Assembly (NCBI GenBank): GCA_000755425.1
Contig: BBMT01000014.1
Span: 53,885-117,884, forward strand
Length of the DNA: 64,000 bases
Direction: 5' to 3'
Source: Vibrio maritimus
GTDB taxonomy: Bacteria > Pseudomonadota > Gammaproteobacteria > Enterobacterales > Vibrionaceae
In this document: positions 47,220 through 57,123 of the stretch, in pieces
How the letters are laid out: each line of letters begins with the position of its first letter
How positions within the stretch are numbered: the stretch's first letter is position 1
Program-made: the position numbers and the translations under genes
The notes under the pieces: generated by a model
What the model was told of the DNA's origin: nothing
Databases searched by the model: none
Seen by the model: only the letters and a program-made list of their open reading frames with translations

Positions 47220-50009
47220 ATGGCGCAAATACCAGACAACCCATTGATCCTTATCGATGGTTCTTCTTATCTCTATCGAGCATTTCATGCTTATCCAGAA
47301 ACGATGAGCAATGGCGAAATTCCAACCAATGCGGTTTACGGTGTTGTTAACATGCTACGAAGCATGATGCGTCAGTTTGCCTCTGATCGTATTGCAGTGG
47401 TGTTTGATGCCAAGGGCAAAACATTTCGTGATGATATGTACCCAGAGTACAAGGCAAACCGTCCTCCTATGCCGGATGATCTTCGCTGCCAAATTGAACC
47501 TTTGCACAACGTGATTCGTGCTATGGGTTTACCACTTATTTGCGTGCCGGGCGTGGAAGCGGATGACGTGATTGGTACCTTAGCGCATCAAGCATCACAA
47601 GCGGGCATGCCGGTATTGATCAGCACGGGCGATAAAGATATGGCTCAACTGGTTGATGACAATGTTACCCTTATCAACACCATGACCAATGTGGTGATGG
47701 ACAGAGCAGGCGTAGTGGATAAGTTTGGTATTCCACCTGAGCTTATTATCGACTACCTCGCACTGATGGGTGATAAAGTGGATAACATCCCCGGAGTCCC
47801 TGGTGTAGGTGACAAAACAGCAACAGCACTATTGCAAGGCATCGGTGGCATTAAAGACCTTTACGATAGACTCGACGATATCGCCCCTCTTGGCTTCCGT
47901 GGTTCAAAAACCATGGCGAAAAAGCTGACCGAGAACAAAGAAAATGCACTGCTCTCTTACGATCTTGCGACCATCAAACTGGATGTGGAACTCGATTGCA
48001 CCCCTGAGTCTCTGCTGAAAGAGACACCAAACGTTGATGAACTGACCAAGCTGTACGGCCAACTGACCTTTAAATCTTGGCTCAATGAGCTTCTTGAAGG
48101 CGGTACAGGCGAAGTGCAAGCCATAGAGAGTGCAGCAAAACGCGTTTCTAGCGATGACGATGCACCTGCGATGGACACATCAGCCGTGAAAATTGACCGC
48201 AGCCAGTACGAAACTATCCTAACCGAAGAGCAGTTTGCTGAATGGCTAGAGAAGCTAAAAGCGGCTTCAGTGATTGCGTTCGATACTGAGACGGACAGTT
48301 TGGATTATATGGTAGCGAATCTTATCGGTCTGTCGTTTGCGACCGAAGAAGGCGTGGCCGCTTATTTGCCTGTTGCGCACGACTACATGGGCGCACCAGA
48401 GCAGCTAGACCGTGATTGGGTTCTTGAGCAATTAAAGCCGCTGCTTGAAGACGACAACCTAGTGAAAGTCGGTCAAAACCTTAAGTACGATGCCAGTGTG
48501 ATTGCTCGCTATGGTATTGAGCTTAAAGGCATCAAATACGACACCATGCTCGCTTCTTACGTCTACAACAGTGTCGGCGGTAAGCACGATATGGACAGCT
48601 TGGCACTGCGCTTTTTGCAGCATAGCTGCATCTCATTCGAGCAAATTGCCGGTAAAGGCAAGTCGCAACTGACTTTCAACCAAATCGAGATGGATCAGGC
48701 TGCGCCATACGCGGCAGAAGATGCGGATGTGACTTTGCGCCTTCATCAGCGTATTAATGCAGAGCTTGAGAAAAACGAAGCCCTGAACCGCGTTTATCAA
48801 GAAATCGAAGTACCATTAGTGCCTGTGTTATCTCGCATCGAGCGCACCGGTGTGTTGATTGACGACATGCTGTTGGGTGCTCAATCTCAAGAGATCGCAG
48901 CTCGCCTTGATGAGCTAGAGCAAAAAGCTTACGAGATTGCCGGAGAAGAGTTCAACTTGAGCTCACCGAAACAGCTACAAGCGATCTTCTTTGAGAAAAT
49001 GGGACTGCCGGTTATTAAGAAAACACCGTCAGGCGCACCTTCTACCAATGAAGAGGTGCTGCAAGAGTTGGCGTTGGATTACCCACTGCCGAAGTTGATT
49101 TTGGAGTATCGGGGACTAGCTAAACTCAAATCCACCTACACAGACAAGCTGCCGAAGATGATCAACCCAGAAACGGGTCGAGTACACACGTCTTATCATC
49201 AGGCTGTCACAGCAACTGGTCGTTTGTCATCAACCGATCCAAACCTACAGAACATTCCTATCCGTAACGATGAAGGCCGACGCATTCGTCAGGCGTTTGT
49301 TGCTCCCCATGGCTGGAAGATCCTTGCGGTGGATTACTCTCAGATTGAACTTCGTATCATGGCACACCTATCAGGTGATAAGGCGCTGCTGGATGCGTTC
49401 AGACAAGGTAAAGATATCCACGCTGCGACAGCGGCGGAGATCATTGGTGTCGACATCGACCAAGTCACTAGTGAACAGCGTCGCCGTGCCAAAGCGGTTA
49501 ACTTCGGTCTTATCTATGGCATGAGTGCGTTCGGTCTATCTAAGCAGCTCGGCATTCCTCGTGGTGAAGCGCAGCAGTATATGGATACCTACTTCGAGCG
49601 CTACCCTGGTGTGATGCAGTATATGGAAGACACGCGTGCGTTAGCCACAGAAAAAGGCTACGTTGAAACCATCTTTGGTCGCAGGCTACACCTACCTGAG
49701 ATTAAGTCTCGTAACGGCATGCGTCGTAAAGCTGCCGAGCGCGCAGCAATCAACGCGCCAATGCAAGGTACTGCTGCTGACATCATTAAGAAAGCGATGC
49801 TGTTGGTGGATGAATGGATCCAAGCCGAAGGTGATGGCAAAGTTAAACTACTGATGCAAGTACACGATGAACTGGTTTTTGAAGTGGAATCGTCATCTTT
49901 AGGCGAAATTGAAAGTAAAGTACAAAAACTGATGGAATCTGCAGCAGAATTAGCTGTACCACTTGTTGCCGACGCAGGTCACGGAGACAACTGGGATCAG
50001 GCTCACTAG
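47220..50009 (+). CDS. polA: DNA polymerase I
   Basis: A 929-residue polymerase for primer removal and repair. Residues 1-300: 5'-3' exonuclease (VFDAKGKTFRDDMYPEYKAN RP; LALMGDKVDNIPGVPGVGDK). ~330-520: 3'-5' proofreading domain with the metal-binding FDTETDSLDYM intact. ~525-929: polymerase with VDYSQIELRIMAHLSGD (motif A), RRRAKAVNFGLIYGMSAFG (O helix) and MQVHDELVFEV (motif C). Normal length and intact. Downstream terminator at 50043. Confidence 0.97.
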   Translation: MAQIPDNPLILIDGSSYLYRAFHAYPETMSNGEIPTNAVYGVVNMLRSMMRQFASDRIAVVFDAKGKTFRDDMYPEYKANRPPMPDDLRCQIEPLHNVIRAMGLPLICVPGVEADDVIGTLAHQASQAGMPVLISTGDKDMAQLVDDNVTLINTMTNVVMDRAGVVDKFGIPPELIIDYLALMGDKVDNIPGVPGVGDKTATALLQGIGGIKDLYDRLDDIAPLGFRGSKTMAKKLTENKENALLSYDLATIKLDVELDCTPESLLKETPNVDELTKLYGQLTFKSWLNELLEGGTGEVQAIESAAKRVSSDDDAPAMDTSAVKIDRSQYETILTEEQFAEWLEKLKAASVIAFDTETDSLDYMVANLIGLSFATEEGVAAYLPVAHDYMGAPEQLDRDWVLEQLKPLLEDDNLVKVGQNLKYDASVIARYGIELKGIKYDTMLASYVYNSVGGKHDMDSLALRFLQHSCISFEQIAGKGKSQLTFNQIEMDQAAPYAAEDADVTLRLHQRINAELEKNEALNRVYQEIEVPLVPVLSRIERTGVLIDDMLLGAQSQEIAARLDELEQKAYEIAGEEFNLSSPKQLQAIFFEKMGLPVIKKTPSGAPSTNEEVLQELALDYPLPKLILEYRGLAKLKSTYTDKLPKMINPETGRVHTSYHQAVTATGRLSSTDPNLQNIPIRNDEGRRIRQAFVAPHGWKILAVDYSQIELRIMAHLSGDKALLDAFRQGKDIHAATAAEIIGVDIDQVTSEQRRRAKAVNFGLIYGMSAFGLSKQLGIPRGEAQQYMDTYFERYPGVMQYMEDTRALATEKGYVETIFGRRLHLPEIKSRNGMRRKAAERAAINAPMQGTAADIIKKAMLLVDEWIQAEGDGKVKLLMQVHDELVFEVESSSLGEIESKVQKLMESAAELAVPLVADAGHGDNWDQAH

Positions 50010-50042
50010 TCATTATTTGAGCTAAATTATTAAATTAACATG

Positions 50043-50070
50043 AGCCAGCGCACAGTCGCTGGCTTTTTTT
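50043..50070 (+). terminator. Intrinsic terminator of polA
   Basis: AGCCAGCG, loop CACAGT, CGCTGGCT, followed by seven T; 33 bases after the polA stop. Confidence 0.92.
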
Positions 50071-50184
50071 CGATGTTAAAAAAGTTCATGCATCTAAGCA
50101 GCTTATGTCTATTAACAAAAACTTCATGAAAAAAAACTACAAAAATAGTTTCATTTCCTGATCACTTGTTGTACATTAGAACGC

Positions 50185-50289
50185 GTAGGGTACAGAGGTA
50201 AGATGTTCTATCTTTCAGACCTTTTGTTTCACGTTATTGGATTAGGCTGATTCAGCCGCCCCAGTCAGTATTTGACTGGGGCGTTTTTT
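50185..50289 (+). ncRNA. spf: Spot 42 small RNA
   Basis: GTAGGGTACAGAGGTAAGAT, then GTTCTATCTTTCAGACCTTT, matches enteric Spot 42 almost base for base, and the end GCCCCAGTCAGTATTTGACT GGGGC with T-run is its terminator. Position between polA and engB is also the enteric one. The -10 is TACATT (50172-50177). Spot 42 represses carbon-use genes through Hfq and is itself repressed by cAMP-CRP in enterics; I could not pick a clear CRP site here. Confidence 0.95.
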
Positions 50290-50406
50290 CTTGTGGCAAA
50301 GAAAATTTTTTAACGTGCCCATTGTCACTTTTCTCTTCTCGTCATTCCGGCATTTGATTACCAAATTCTGTAATTAAACGACCTTCACACTTTGTATAAT
50401 TCTCAG

Positions 50407-50634
50407 CTAGAATCAAGCGTAGAAAAACAGCGAACGATCAGAGCTTTACTGTCTGAAATATAAGTCTTTATTGGGATATTAGTATTGTGGAAAGTGGGAT
50501 GGTAAGAGAAGACTAGCTCACACTTTGTATGGCTGGTGATTGCATTGTTTGAAAGCTTCATAGATGCTTGAAACAAACAATAATACTAAATCTTCTCTCT
50601 CCCATTGCCCTGCCAGGAAGGCGGGGCGTTTTGT
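50407..50634 (+). ncRNA. Candidate structured small RNA between Spot 42 and engB
   Basis: No protein fits here, yet the stretch looks like a transcript. A perfect TATAAT (50395-50400) lies upstream, though its -35 is poor. Inside, TTAGTATT (50479-50486) pairs with AATACTAA (50582-50589), enclosing a second stem TTGTTT..AAGC/GCTT..AAACAA (50545-50576). It ends in GCCCTGCC, loop AGGAA, GGCGGGGC and TTTTGTTT (50607-50634), an intrinsic terminator. Four GGA motifs sit in single-stranded parts. I recognise no known family. Confidence 0.5.
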
Positions 50635-50687
50635 TTCTGTAGGATGGTGTTTTACTATCGAAAGAGTGTTTTTACCACCAAAGACAG

Positions 50688-51344
50688 TTAAGCGTCCTGC
50701 TCACCATCTTCTAATTCGTCAGCTTGCTCAAGGTGTGCAAACGCAGGGGCAAACCAGGTGTCGAGTTTATTTCGTAATTGATCAACACCGATGCCTTTTA
50801 GTGACGAAAACGGGTCGACTTGTACATCACCGCCAAATGCTAGTGCTGCTTCACGGATCTTCAATACTTGTGCTTTGCGAGCACCACTTTTCAGCTTGTC
50901 TGCTTTTGTCAGCAGAACCTGAACCGGAATACCAGACTCAACAGCCCACTCAATTAACTGCTGGTCAAGGTCTTTCATTGGGTGACGAATGTCCATCAGC
51001 ACCACTAAGCCCTTCAGGCAGCGACGTTTTTGCAAATATTCGCCTAGCGACTTTTGCCATTTCTTTTTCATCTCAAGAGGTACTTGAGCGAACCCGTACC
51101 CAGGCAAGTCAACGATGTGACAACCTTCATCAACCTTGAATAGGTTAATGAGTTGGGTACGGCCTGGAGTCTTACTGGTTTTCGCCAGTGCTCTTTGGTT
51201 AGTAAGGCGGTTCAGTGAACTGGATTTACCTGCATTGGAGCGTCCTGCAAACGCAATTTCGATTCCTTCATCTTCTGGCAAGTGACGAATATCAGGTGCA
51301 CTTGTTATGAAATGCGTGTTTTGATAATGAATTTTTACGCTCAC
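50688..51344 (-). CDS. engB: Ribosome-assembly GTPase EngB (YihA/YsxC)
   Basis: A 218-residue GTPase for large-subunit assembly. G1 AFAGRSNAGKSSSLNRL (residues ~31-47), G3 VDLPGYGFAQVPLE, G4 LLTKADKL. The start is GTG 51344 (SVKIHYQNTHF), seven bases after GGAG; the frame is open 29 codons further upstream but that would exceed the family length. Intact, conserved next to polA-spf. Confidence 0.93.
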   Translation of the reverse strand: MSVKIHYQNTHFITSAPDIRHLPEDEGIEIAFAGRSNAGKSSSLNRLTNQRALAKTSKTPGRTQLINLFKVDEGCHIVDLPGYGFAQVPLEMKKKWQKSLGEYLQKRRCLKGLVVLMDIRHPMKDLDQQLIEWAVESGIPVQVLLTKADKLKSGARKAQVLKIREAALAFGGDVQVDPFSSLKGIGVDQLRNKLDTWFAPAFAHLEQADELEDGEQDA

Positions 51345-51551
51345 TGTTAACTCCATCTCGACTTTGTGTAGTCGATTGATTACTTTTTTGTGAAATTGTG
51401 TAAAATAACCGTGCTCGGCATATGGCCACACATTGTACCATGATCGGTATTAATTGCCCGCGTTACCTTATTTTGTCCCTTTGACACCAATCTGTAGGGT
51501 TTTGCGAGGCGTATAGTGGTACTGGAAGCTTGATAATTATAATGGAATGTC

Positions 51552-52168
51552 ATGAAAAATTAGCGCTAATCTTGAGTCTTGTAGTCAGCTGCTCAGTATG
51601 GGCCCAAGGCGATATTGAAGCTGGTAAAGCAAAATCCCAAACGTGTGTAGCGTGTCATGGAGCGGACGGTAACAGTCTGCTAACGATGTACCCAAGCATC
51701 GCAGGACAGCACGCAAAATACATTGAAAAACAACTGAAAGACCTAAAACTTGGTATGACAAGTGGTGGTAAGCAAGGTCGTTATGATCCTGTGATGAGTG
51801 GTATGGCAATGCCACTATCTGAGGAAGATATGGCGGATCTTGCGGCTTACTATGCGTCTATGCCAATCGCAGCCAATAGTACCCCTGAAAATGTGGTTGA
51901 AGTGGGTAAAGTTCTTTACACCGCTGGTGATGCTGAGCGTGGAATTACCGCTTGTATCGCCTGTCATGGTCCACGTGGTAACGGCACTGAGCTATCAGGA
52001 TTCCCAAAAATCTCTGGTCAGCATGCTGAGTATGTGAAATCACAGCTAGAGAAATTCCGCAGCGGCGATCGTGCCAACGACATGAACGCTATGATGCGTG
52101 ATATCGCCAAAAAGCTGAACGACGAAGACATCGACGTTCTTTCTAAATACGTGGGCGGTCTTCACTAA
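51552..52168 (+). CDS. Diheme cytochrome c4 (start region frameshifted)
   Basis: A periplasmic two-heme cytochrome c of ~205 residues that passes electrons towards cbb3-type oxidase. Heme sites CVACHG and CIACHG, with Met ligands in the SGMAMPLSEEDM and NAMMRDIAKKL regions, two repeats of the c4 fold. The proper start is ATG 51552: ATGAAAAATTAGCG should read MKKLALILSL with one more A, giving signal peptide ...VVSCSVWAQG. As printed, the frame is reached only from upstream ATGs. Divergent from engB. Followed by the hairpin at 52254. Confidence 0.92.
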
Positions 52169-52253
52169 ACCGAACCGCGTTACAAAAAACTAGCAGCCTA
52201 ACTAGTTTGTTTAATGTCTAAACACTGGTTTCTTTAACGCCAAACCGAGCTTG

Positions 52254-52282
52254 CAATGCCTCTTCTAATGAAGGGGCATTGT
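52254..52282 (+). terminator. Intrinsic terminator of the cytochrome c4 gene
   Basis: CAATGCCTCTTC, loop TAAT, GAAGGGGCATTG, then TTGTTT. One G-T pair in an otherwise perfect 12-base stem. Confidence 0.8.
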
Positions 52283-52563
52283 TGTTTCTGGTGCTCGGGT
52301 AGCTGTATTGTTGGCATCTCTGTTGGTACTCGTATCGCGCATTGGGTGATTCAGATCTCACTTAGATCTTGATGTCGTTTGAGCCTGATTGGCGAGTTAC
52401 CCAGATGCTTTGTGAGATATTTGCCATACTTGTTAGCGAAAAAGTGCCGTCAGTGATGGTTAAGGTGATGATTTATATCATTTTAATTGTTTGTGTGTTG
52501 TTGCGAGCTAGAAAAAGGTTGTGCTAGGTTGTCTTCCATTCTGAGTCAGGTAAATTGTTCCTT
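52283..52563. other. Upstream region of the Csr-type RNA
   Basis: No gene is visible in 281 bases. It should contain the promoter and activator sites for the RNA starting near 52564; a TAAATT at 52551-52556 could be the -10. I looked for the TGTAAG-N6-CTTACA activator palindrome of GacA/VarA-type regulators and did not find a good match. Confidence 0.35.
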
Positions 52564-52905
52564 GTCGACAGGATGCTGACACAAGGATTTCAGACCAAGA
52601 AGGTCTTCAAGGATGTTTGGCGAGGATTGCCAAAAATAATAATAAGGACATCGCTCAGACTCGGAGTGTGAGCAGATACGGATGGTCGACTATTCTCAGG
52701 ATGAGAAAACAAATGGACAGGGTTTAGGAAGAACTCGAGCAAAAGGTTTTGCCAGGGATCGTGAAAACGCATCAGGACGATGACAAACAAGAATTAGCAG
52801 TGGAAGCACAAATAACAAATGGATATTTGTGAGGCATTCAAAGAGTGCCAACAATTTCACCCCCTATGGTGATGGAAAGCGACAGGTCCGCCTGTCGCTT
52901 TTTTT
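52564..52905 (+). ncRNA. CsrB/CsrC-type RNA that sequesters CsrA
   Basis: About 340 nt start with GTCGACAGGATG, close to the 5' end of enteric CsrB, and hold some 15 GGA motifs (AGGATG, AGGATT, AGGACA, CGGATGG, AGGACG and similar), many in hairpin loops such as CTCAGGATGAG (52694-52704). It ends in AAAGCGACAGG, loop TCCG, CCTGTCGCTT and T-run (52876-52905). No open frame. It lies close to engB, as csrC does in enterics. Which vibrio paralogue (B, C or D) cannot be told. Confidence 0.87.
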
Positions 52906-52927
52906 ACGTCTAAAGTTGATCTGTAAA

Positions 52928-52976
52928 TGATAATTAATTTCATTTGACTTGAAATGATTGTTGAGAGCGATTATCA
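52928..52976 (+). promoter_or_regulatory. Two Fur boxes upstream of the methyltransferase gene
   Basis: TGATAATTAATTTCA (52928-52942) and TGAGAGCGATTATCA (52962-52976) match TGATAATNATTATCA at 12 and 11 of 14 positions. Between them lies TTGACT (52944-52949), a consensus-like -35. This predicts repression by iron-loaded Fur. Confidence 0.75.
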
Positions 52977-53002
52977 TCTGTAACTCTATACATGGAGGCA
53001 GT

Positions 53003-53815
53003 ATGGACAGTCGCAACAATCGTCACACCGTTCCCCTAGATGTACCCAGCAAACTGCTCAGGCCGTTATGGTTTCGTAGTCGTGAAAGTTTGCTGGATGA
53101 TGGCATTATCTATGACCCTATCGCTGCCCATGCATGTCGCCGTTGCCAACTTGCGCCCGATTGCCTCACAGGTAACGTTGACCAAAGTCAGCTATTGCAT
53201 GCCACCTTAACTCAGCTTTGCGATTTGCAAGTTAAGCGATTTCTTGAGACTAACCCAGATGGTTGGGTCATTAATGTCGGCGCGCGCCTAGATACCCGTT
53301 TCTACCGTTTAGATAATGGCCGCTGTCACTGGCTGGAAGTGGATACCAATGAGCATTTGGTTTGGCGCCAAAGGCTGTTCCATAAAAGCGAACGTTACTC
53401 ACTCATCTGTGGCTCGATTGATGATATGAGTTGGTTGTCGACACTATTGATTCCTGCGGACAAACCGATTTTGGTTGTGTGTGAACACGCTCTACTAGAG
53501 CAAACCGAATCACGAATAGCGCACTTTGTACAAGCCATCGGTTGTCACTTTCAGCACGCCAAGGCCTGTTTGGTGCTGGCCGGTGATCTCACTGCGAGTC
53601 ATCTCGGGCAAAAGATGGGCTGCGAGCGCTATCAACATGGCATGCGAAAGCCGCTTGATAAGCTGCTTCACTGGCTACCGTGGACATACAAAGTCTCGAT
53701 AGATTCGCCCATCGATAAGCATTGTCAACGGTGGTCTCGTTGGCAGCGTGTAGTGGCAAAATTGCCCATCTATCGACACCGTCTTACGCCGAACATCGTT
53801 AATATTGAATGGTAG
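53003..53815 (+). CDS. Fur-box-preceded SAM-dependent methyltransferase, LCM/PPM1-like
   Basis: A 270-residue class I methyltransferase similar to leucine carboxyl methyltransferases. Motif I is VINVGARLDTRFYRL (residues ~90-104), followed by HWLEVDTNEHLVWRQRL (acidic strand 2) and VVCEHALLEQT (motif IV area). N-terminal cysteines CRRCQLAPDC are notable. Start at ATG 53003 follows ATGGAGGCAGT; the frame opens 15 codons earlier in the Fur region. The substrate is unknown. The next gene is a MATE exporter 95 bases on. Intact. Confidence 0.72.
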   Translation: MDSRNNRHTVPLDVPSKLLRPLWFRSRESLLDDGIIYDPIAAHACRRCQLAPDCLTGNVDQSQLLHATLTQLCDLQVKRFLETNPDGWVINVGARLDTRFYRLDNGRCHWLEVDTNEHLVWRQRLFHKSERYSLICGSIDDMSWLSTLLIPADKPILVVCEHALLEQTESRIAHFVQAIGCHFQHAKACLVLAGDLTASHLGQKMGCERYQHGMRKPLDKLLHWLPWTYKVSIDSPIDKHCQRWSRWQRVVAKLPIYRHRLTPNIVNIEW

Positions 53816-53910
53816 TTACGGTGCTCGCCTGTAAATAACGTTACTATATCGCTTCAGGTATCTTCTCCACTAAAGCACTTTTAGTGGAGCCTCGACGTGC
53901 TGGAGTGTTC

Positions 53911-55256
53911 GTGTTTCAACAATCAATTGCCATTCTGTCTGATTTGCCTTTGCATCGCAGAGTCTTGCTATTGGCTATTCCAATGGTGCTCTCCAACATT
54001 ACAGTCCCGCTACTAGGACTGGTTGACGCCGCTGTAATAGGCCACCTAGAACATGCCTGGTATTTAGGCGGCGTTGCGCTTGGCAGTACCATGATAAGTG
54101 TCACCTTTTGGTTGCTCGGCTTCTTGAGAATGTCGACCACAGGTCTCGCCGCACAAAGCTATGGTGCTAATGATACGCGGCAGCTTGCGCTGGTATTTTT
54201 GCAGGGGAGCCTAATGGCATTGGGGTTTGCTGCGTTGTTTTTACTCGTGCATACCTCTCTCGCCGATTTGATTTTTTCGTTTAGCTCAGCCAGTGAAGAA
54301 GTGAAACATTATGGCTATCAGTACTTTGCGATCAGAGCTTGGAGTGCCCCAGCAGCATTGATGAATTTTGTGCTTCTTGGCTGGTTGCTAGGAACACAAA
54401 ACGCGAAAGCGCCAATGTGGATGGTGATCATTACTAACCTGGTTAACATTGGTCTTGATGTCTTGTTTGTCATTGGATTGGGGTGGAAAGTCGAAGGTGC
54501 AGCCTTGGCCTCGGTCATCGCTGATTACTCTGGTTGTGCATTTGGCCTATGGTGTGCCACGCGCACTTGGCGTCAGCGAGCCCTGCCTAATGTGCTGCAA
54601 TTAGCTTCTGATGTGAGCCAGGATATAGGACGTTTTGTGAAGCTTAATCGTGACATCTTTCTTCGCTCATTATGTTTGCAAGCCACCTTTAGTTTTATGA
54701 CGTTCCAAGGCGCGGCATTTGGAGATGATATCGTCGCGGCGAATGCGGTATTGATGAGCTTCTTGATGCTTATTTCTTATGGCATGGATGGTTTTGCCTA
54801 TGCCATGGAAGCCATGGTAGGCAAAGCGATTGGTGCCAAGAGTCGCAGTCAGCTTATTGATTCGCTCGTAGTCACCTTTTTCTGGAGTGCGGTCATTTGC
54901 GTGTTGCTGACACTAGTATTTGCGGGGTGGGTAATGATTTAATTGCGATGATTACCTCCATTGAAGCGGTACAAGCCCAAGCTGAGGTGTTCTTACCTTG
55001 GTTGATAGCCATGCCACTGGTATCTATGTGGTGCTTTTTGTTTGATGGTATTTTTGTCGGAGCGACCAAAGGCAGAGATATGCGCAATAGTATGTTTTTG
55101 GCCACGTGCAGCTTTTTTGCTTTGTTCTTTGCTGCTAGCAGCTTGGGAAATCATGCCCTTTGGTTCGCGATGCTCAGCTTTATGGGTATTCGAGGTTTGG
55201 GGTTGGCGGTGATATTTATCTACCAGTGGCGTCGCGGTCAGTTTTTGCTGGCTTAG
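53911..55256 (+). CDS. MATE-family efflux transporter, DinF type (frameshifted)
   Basis: A 12-helix multidrug/metabolite exporter. N-terminal MATE signature RRVLLLAIPMVLSNITVPLL GLVDAAVIGHL, then GGVALGSTMISVTFWLLGFL and MSTTGLAAQSYGA. A missing base near 54940 splits off the last two helices (PWLIAMPLVSMWCFLFDGIF; VGATKGRDMRNSMFLA). About 450 residues joined. Likely start is GTG 53911, six bases after GGAG; the frame is open to GTG 53884. In many bacteria dinF follows lexA; here it does not. It may share the iron control of the gene before it. Confidence 0.83.
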
Positions 55257-55282
55257 CGATTCATCTATGTAAAAGGCAAAGC

Positions 55283-55305
55283 AAAGGCGACATGATGTCG
55301 CCTTT
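55283..55305. terminator. Bidirectional terminator between the MATE gene and sthA
   Basis: AAAGGCGACA, loop TGA, TGTCGCCTTT, a perfect 10-base stem flanked by A/T on both sides and shared by the convergent genes. Confidence 0.88.
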
Positions 55306-55342
55306 GTTGTATCGGTCTAATGTGCGATGCACTGTAATTAGG

Positions 55343-56741
55343 TTAGAACAGACGGTTCAAACCATTGAGCGCTGCAACACGGTAAGCTTCTGCCATTGTC
55401 GGGTAGTTAAAGGTGGTGTTAACGAAGTACTCGATGGTATTCGCTTCGCCTTTTTGCTCCATGATGGCTTGGCCGATGTGAATGATTTCTGCCGCACGCT
55501 CACCGAAACAATGGATGCCCAAGATTTCTTTGGTTTCGCGATGGAACAGTATTTTCAAGCTTCCCACATCTTTACCGGCGATCTGTGCTCGGGCAAGGTG
55601 TTTAAATGACGAACGTCCTACTTCGTAAGGGATCCTGGCTTCCGTCAGTTCTTGCTCAGTTTTACCCACAGAGCTGATTTCCGGGATAGTGTAGATACCT
55701 GTCGGAATATCTTCAATCAGCTTACCTTCGGCTTCACCTTGAGTGATGGCTTGAGCACAAATCGGCCTTGGTCGTAGGCCGCACTTGCTAAGCTCGGATA
55801 GCCAATCACATCACCGACGGCATAGACATGGTCGATGTCCGTTTGGTAGTTGGTATCGACTTTAAGCTGTCCGCGAGAATCCGCGACTAGTCCAACAGCA
55901 TCCAAATTAAGTGCATCGGTGTTACCCGTTCGGCCGTTGGCATACAGCAAACAATCCGCACGCATTTTCTTACCGGAATTTAGATGGATGATGACGCCGT
56001 CTTCGGTGCCTTCAATCTTGGCGTAAGTCTCATCGTTGCGGATCATCATGCCGCTATTCCAGAAGTGATAGGACAGAGAGTCTGACATCTCATTATCTAA
56101 AAACGCCAGTAGGCGCTCGCGGGTGTTAATGAGGTCAGTTTTTACATCCAAACCACGGAAGATAGACGCATACTCACAGCCAATGACGCCGGCACCGTAA
56201 ATAATGATGTGTCTAGGGTCGTGCTCAAGAGAAAGAATCGAATCACTGTCGTATATGCGAGGGTGATTGAAGTCGACATCAGCAGGGCGATACGGTCTTG
56301 AGCCCGTTGCAATTACAAACTTGTCGGCCGTATAGGTATCGATAGTACCATCGGACTTAGTGACCTCTAGGCTGTGAGTATCGACAAAGCGTGCCGTTCC
56401 ATATAGCAAGGTGCACTCATTTCGGTCATAGAAGCCTTGGCGCAGCCGCGTTTGTTTATCGATAACGGTTTTCGCGTGTCCCAAAATATTGGAAAACGTC
56501 GAGTGCAGGCTCGTATTGTTACCACAAAACAGTGGGTTGCTGTTGAACTCAATGATACGGCTGACCGCATGACGCAGTGCTTTTGAAGGTATGGTACCCC
56601 AGTGGGTACAACCACCACCGACGCTGCTCTCTTTTTCGATGATCGCAACGTTGAGGCCAGCTTTGGTTAGCCCCATCGCAGCCCCTTCACCACCTGGCCA
56701 CTGCCGATTACGATAGCATCAAAATGTTTAGCGCGACTCAT
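55343..56741 (-). CDS. sthA: Soluble pyridine nucleotide transhydrogenase SthA (frameshifted)
   Basis: FAD enzyme that moves reducing power between NADPH and NAD. Start ATG 56741 after GAGG. It reads MSRAKHFDAIVIGSG, loses one C near 56695 (PGGEGAAMGLTKAG), continues with GGGCTHWGTIPSKALRHA, which in Sth has Thr where lipoamide dehydrogenases have the redox Cys, then GAGVIGCEYASIF and the second nucleotide site. A further break lies near 55720-55740 before GKTEQELTEARIPYEVGRSS and the interface domain ending LNGLNRLF. About 466 residues. Divergent from fabR, as in enterics. Confidence 0.92.
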
Positions 56742-57123
56742 ATAGTATCCTCGTAGTTCTGCACACTCGCTACCAAACCTAAAGCTTTCTCTGCGTTTAT
56801 AAGGTAGGAGTGAAACGTGCAATTCATAGACTAGCAATGGCGAGATTTTAACGGATTATTAACGTTGGTAAATATGACTGCGTGAATAGAGTGTGAAAGA
56901 TCACGCAGTTTTATCGAGAGTTAGCATCGGATAAACGTTTGATGTATGCAAAATAATGAAACTTGTTCAAGTATAACGTTGAGTAAATGAAGTGAGATGC
57001 GTACAGGTTTTTTAGCAAAATCGCCAGCCATACACTTATACAAAGTGACTATTCGCGCTATATTACCTCCACTCCCTCAATTACCGTCATCGATGGTAAC
57101 CAACAAGAGCACCTAGGTTAAAC
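56742..57123. promoter_or_regulatory. Divergent promoter region sthA/fabR
   Basis: 382 bases with no gene. AT-rich, with likely promoters for both divergent genes. GCGTACAGGTTTTTTAGC (56999-57016) is the only stretch with a remote likeness to a FabR-type palindrome; this is too weak to call. Confidence 0.35.

Noticed and set aside
50564..51139. 191-residue open frame on the plus strand across engB
   Set aside because: It is antisense to the conserved engB gene, has no family likeness and shows a composition expected for the shadow of a coding strand.
52590..52790. 66-residue minus-strand open frame in the Csr RNA
   Set aside because: Lies wholly in the GGA-rich regulatory RNA and lacks a ribosome site or family.
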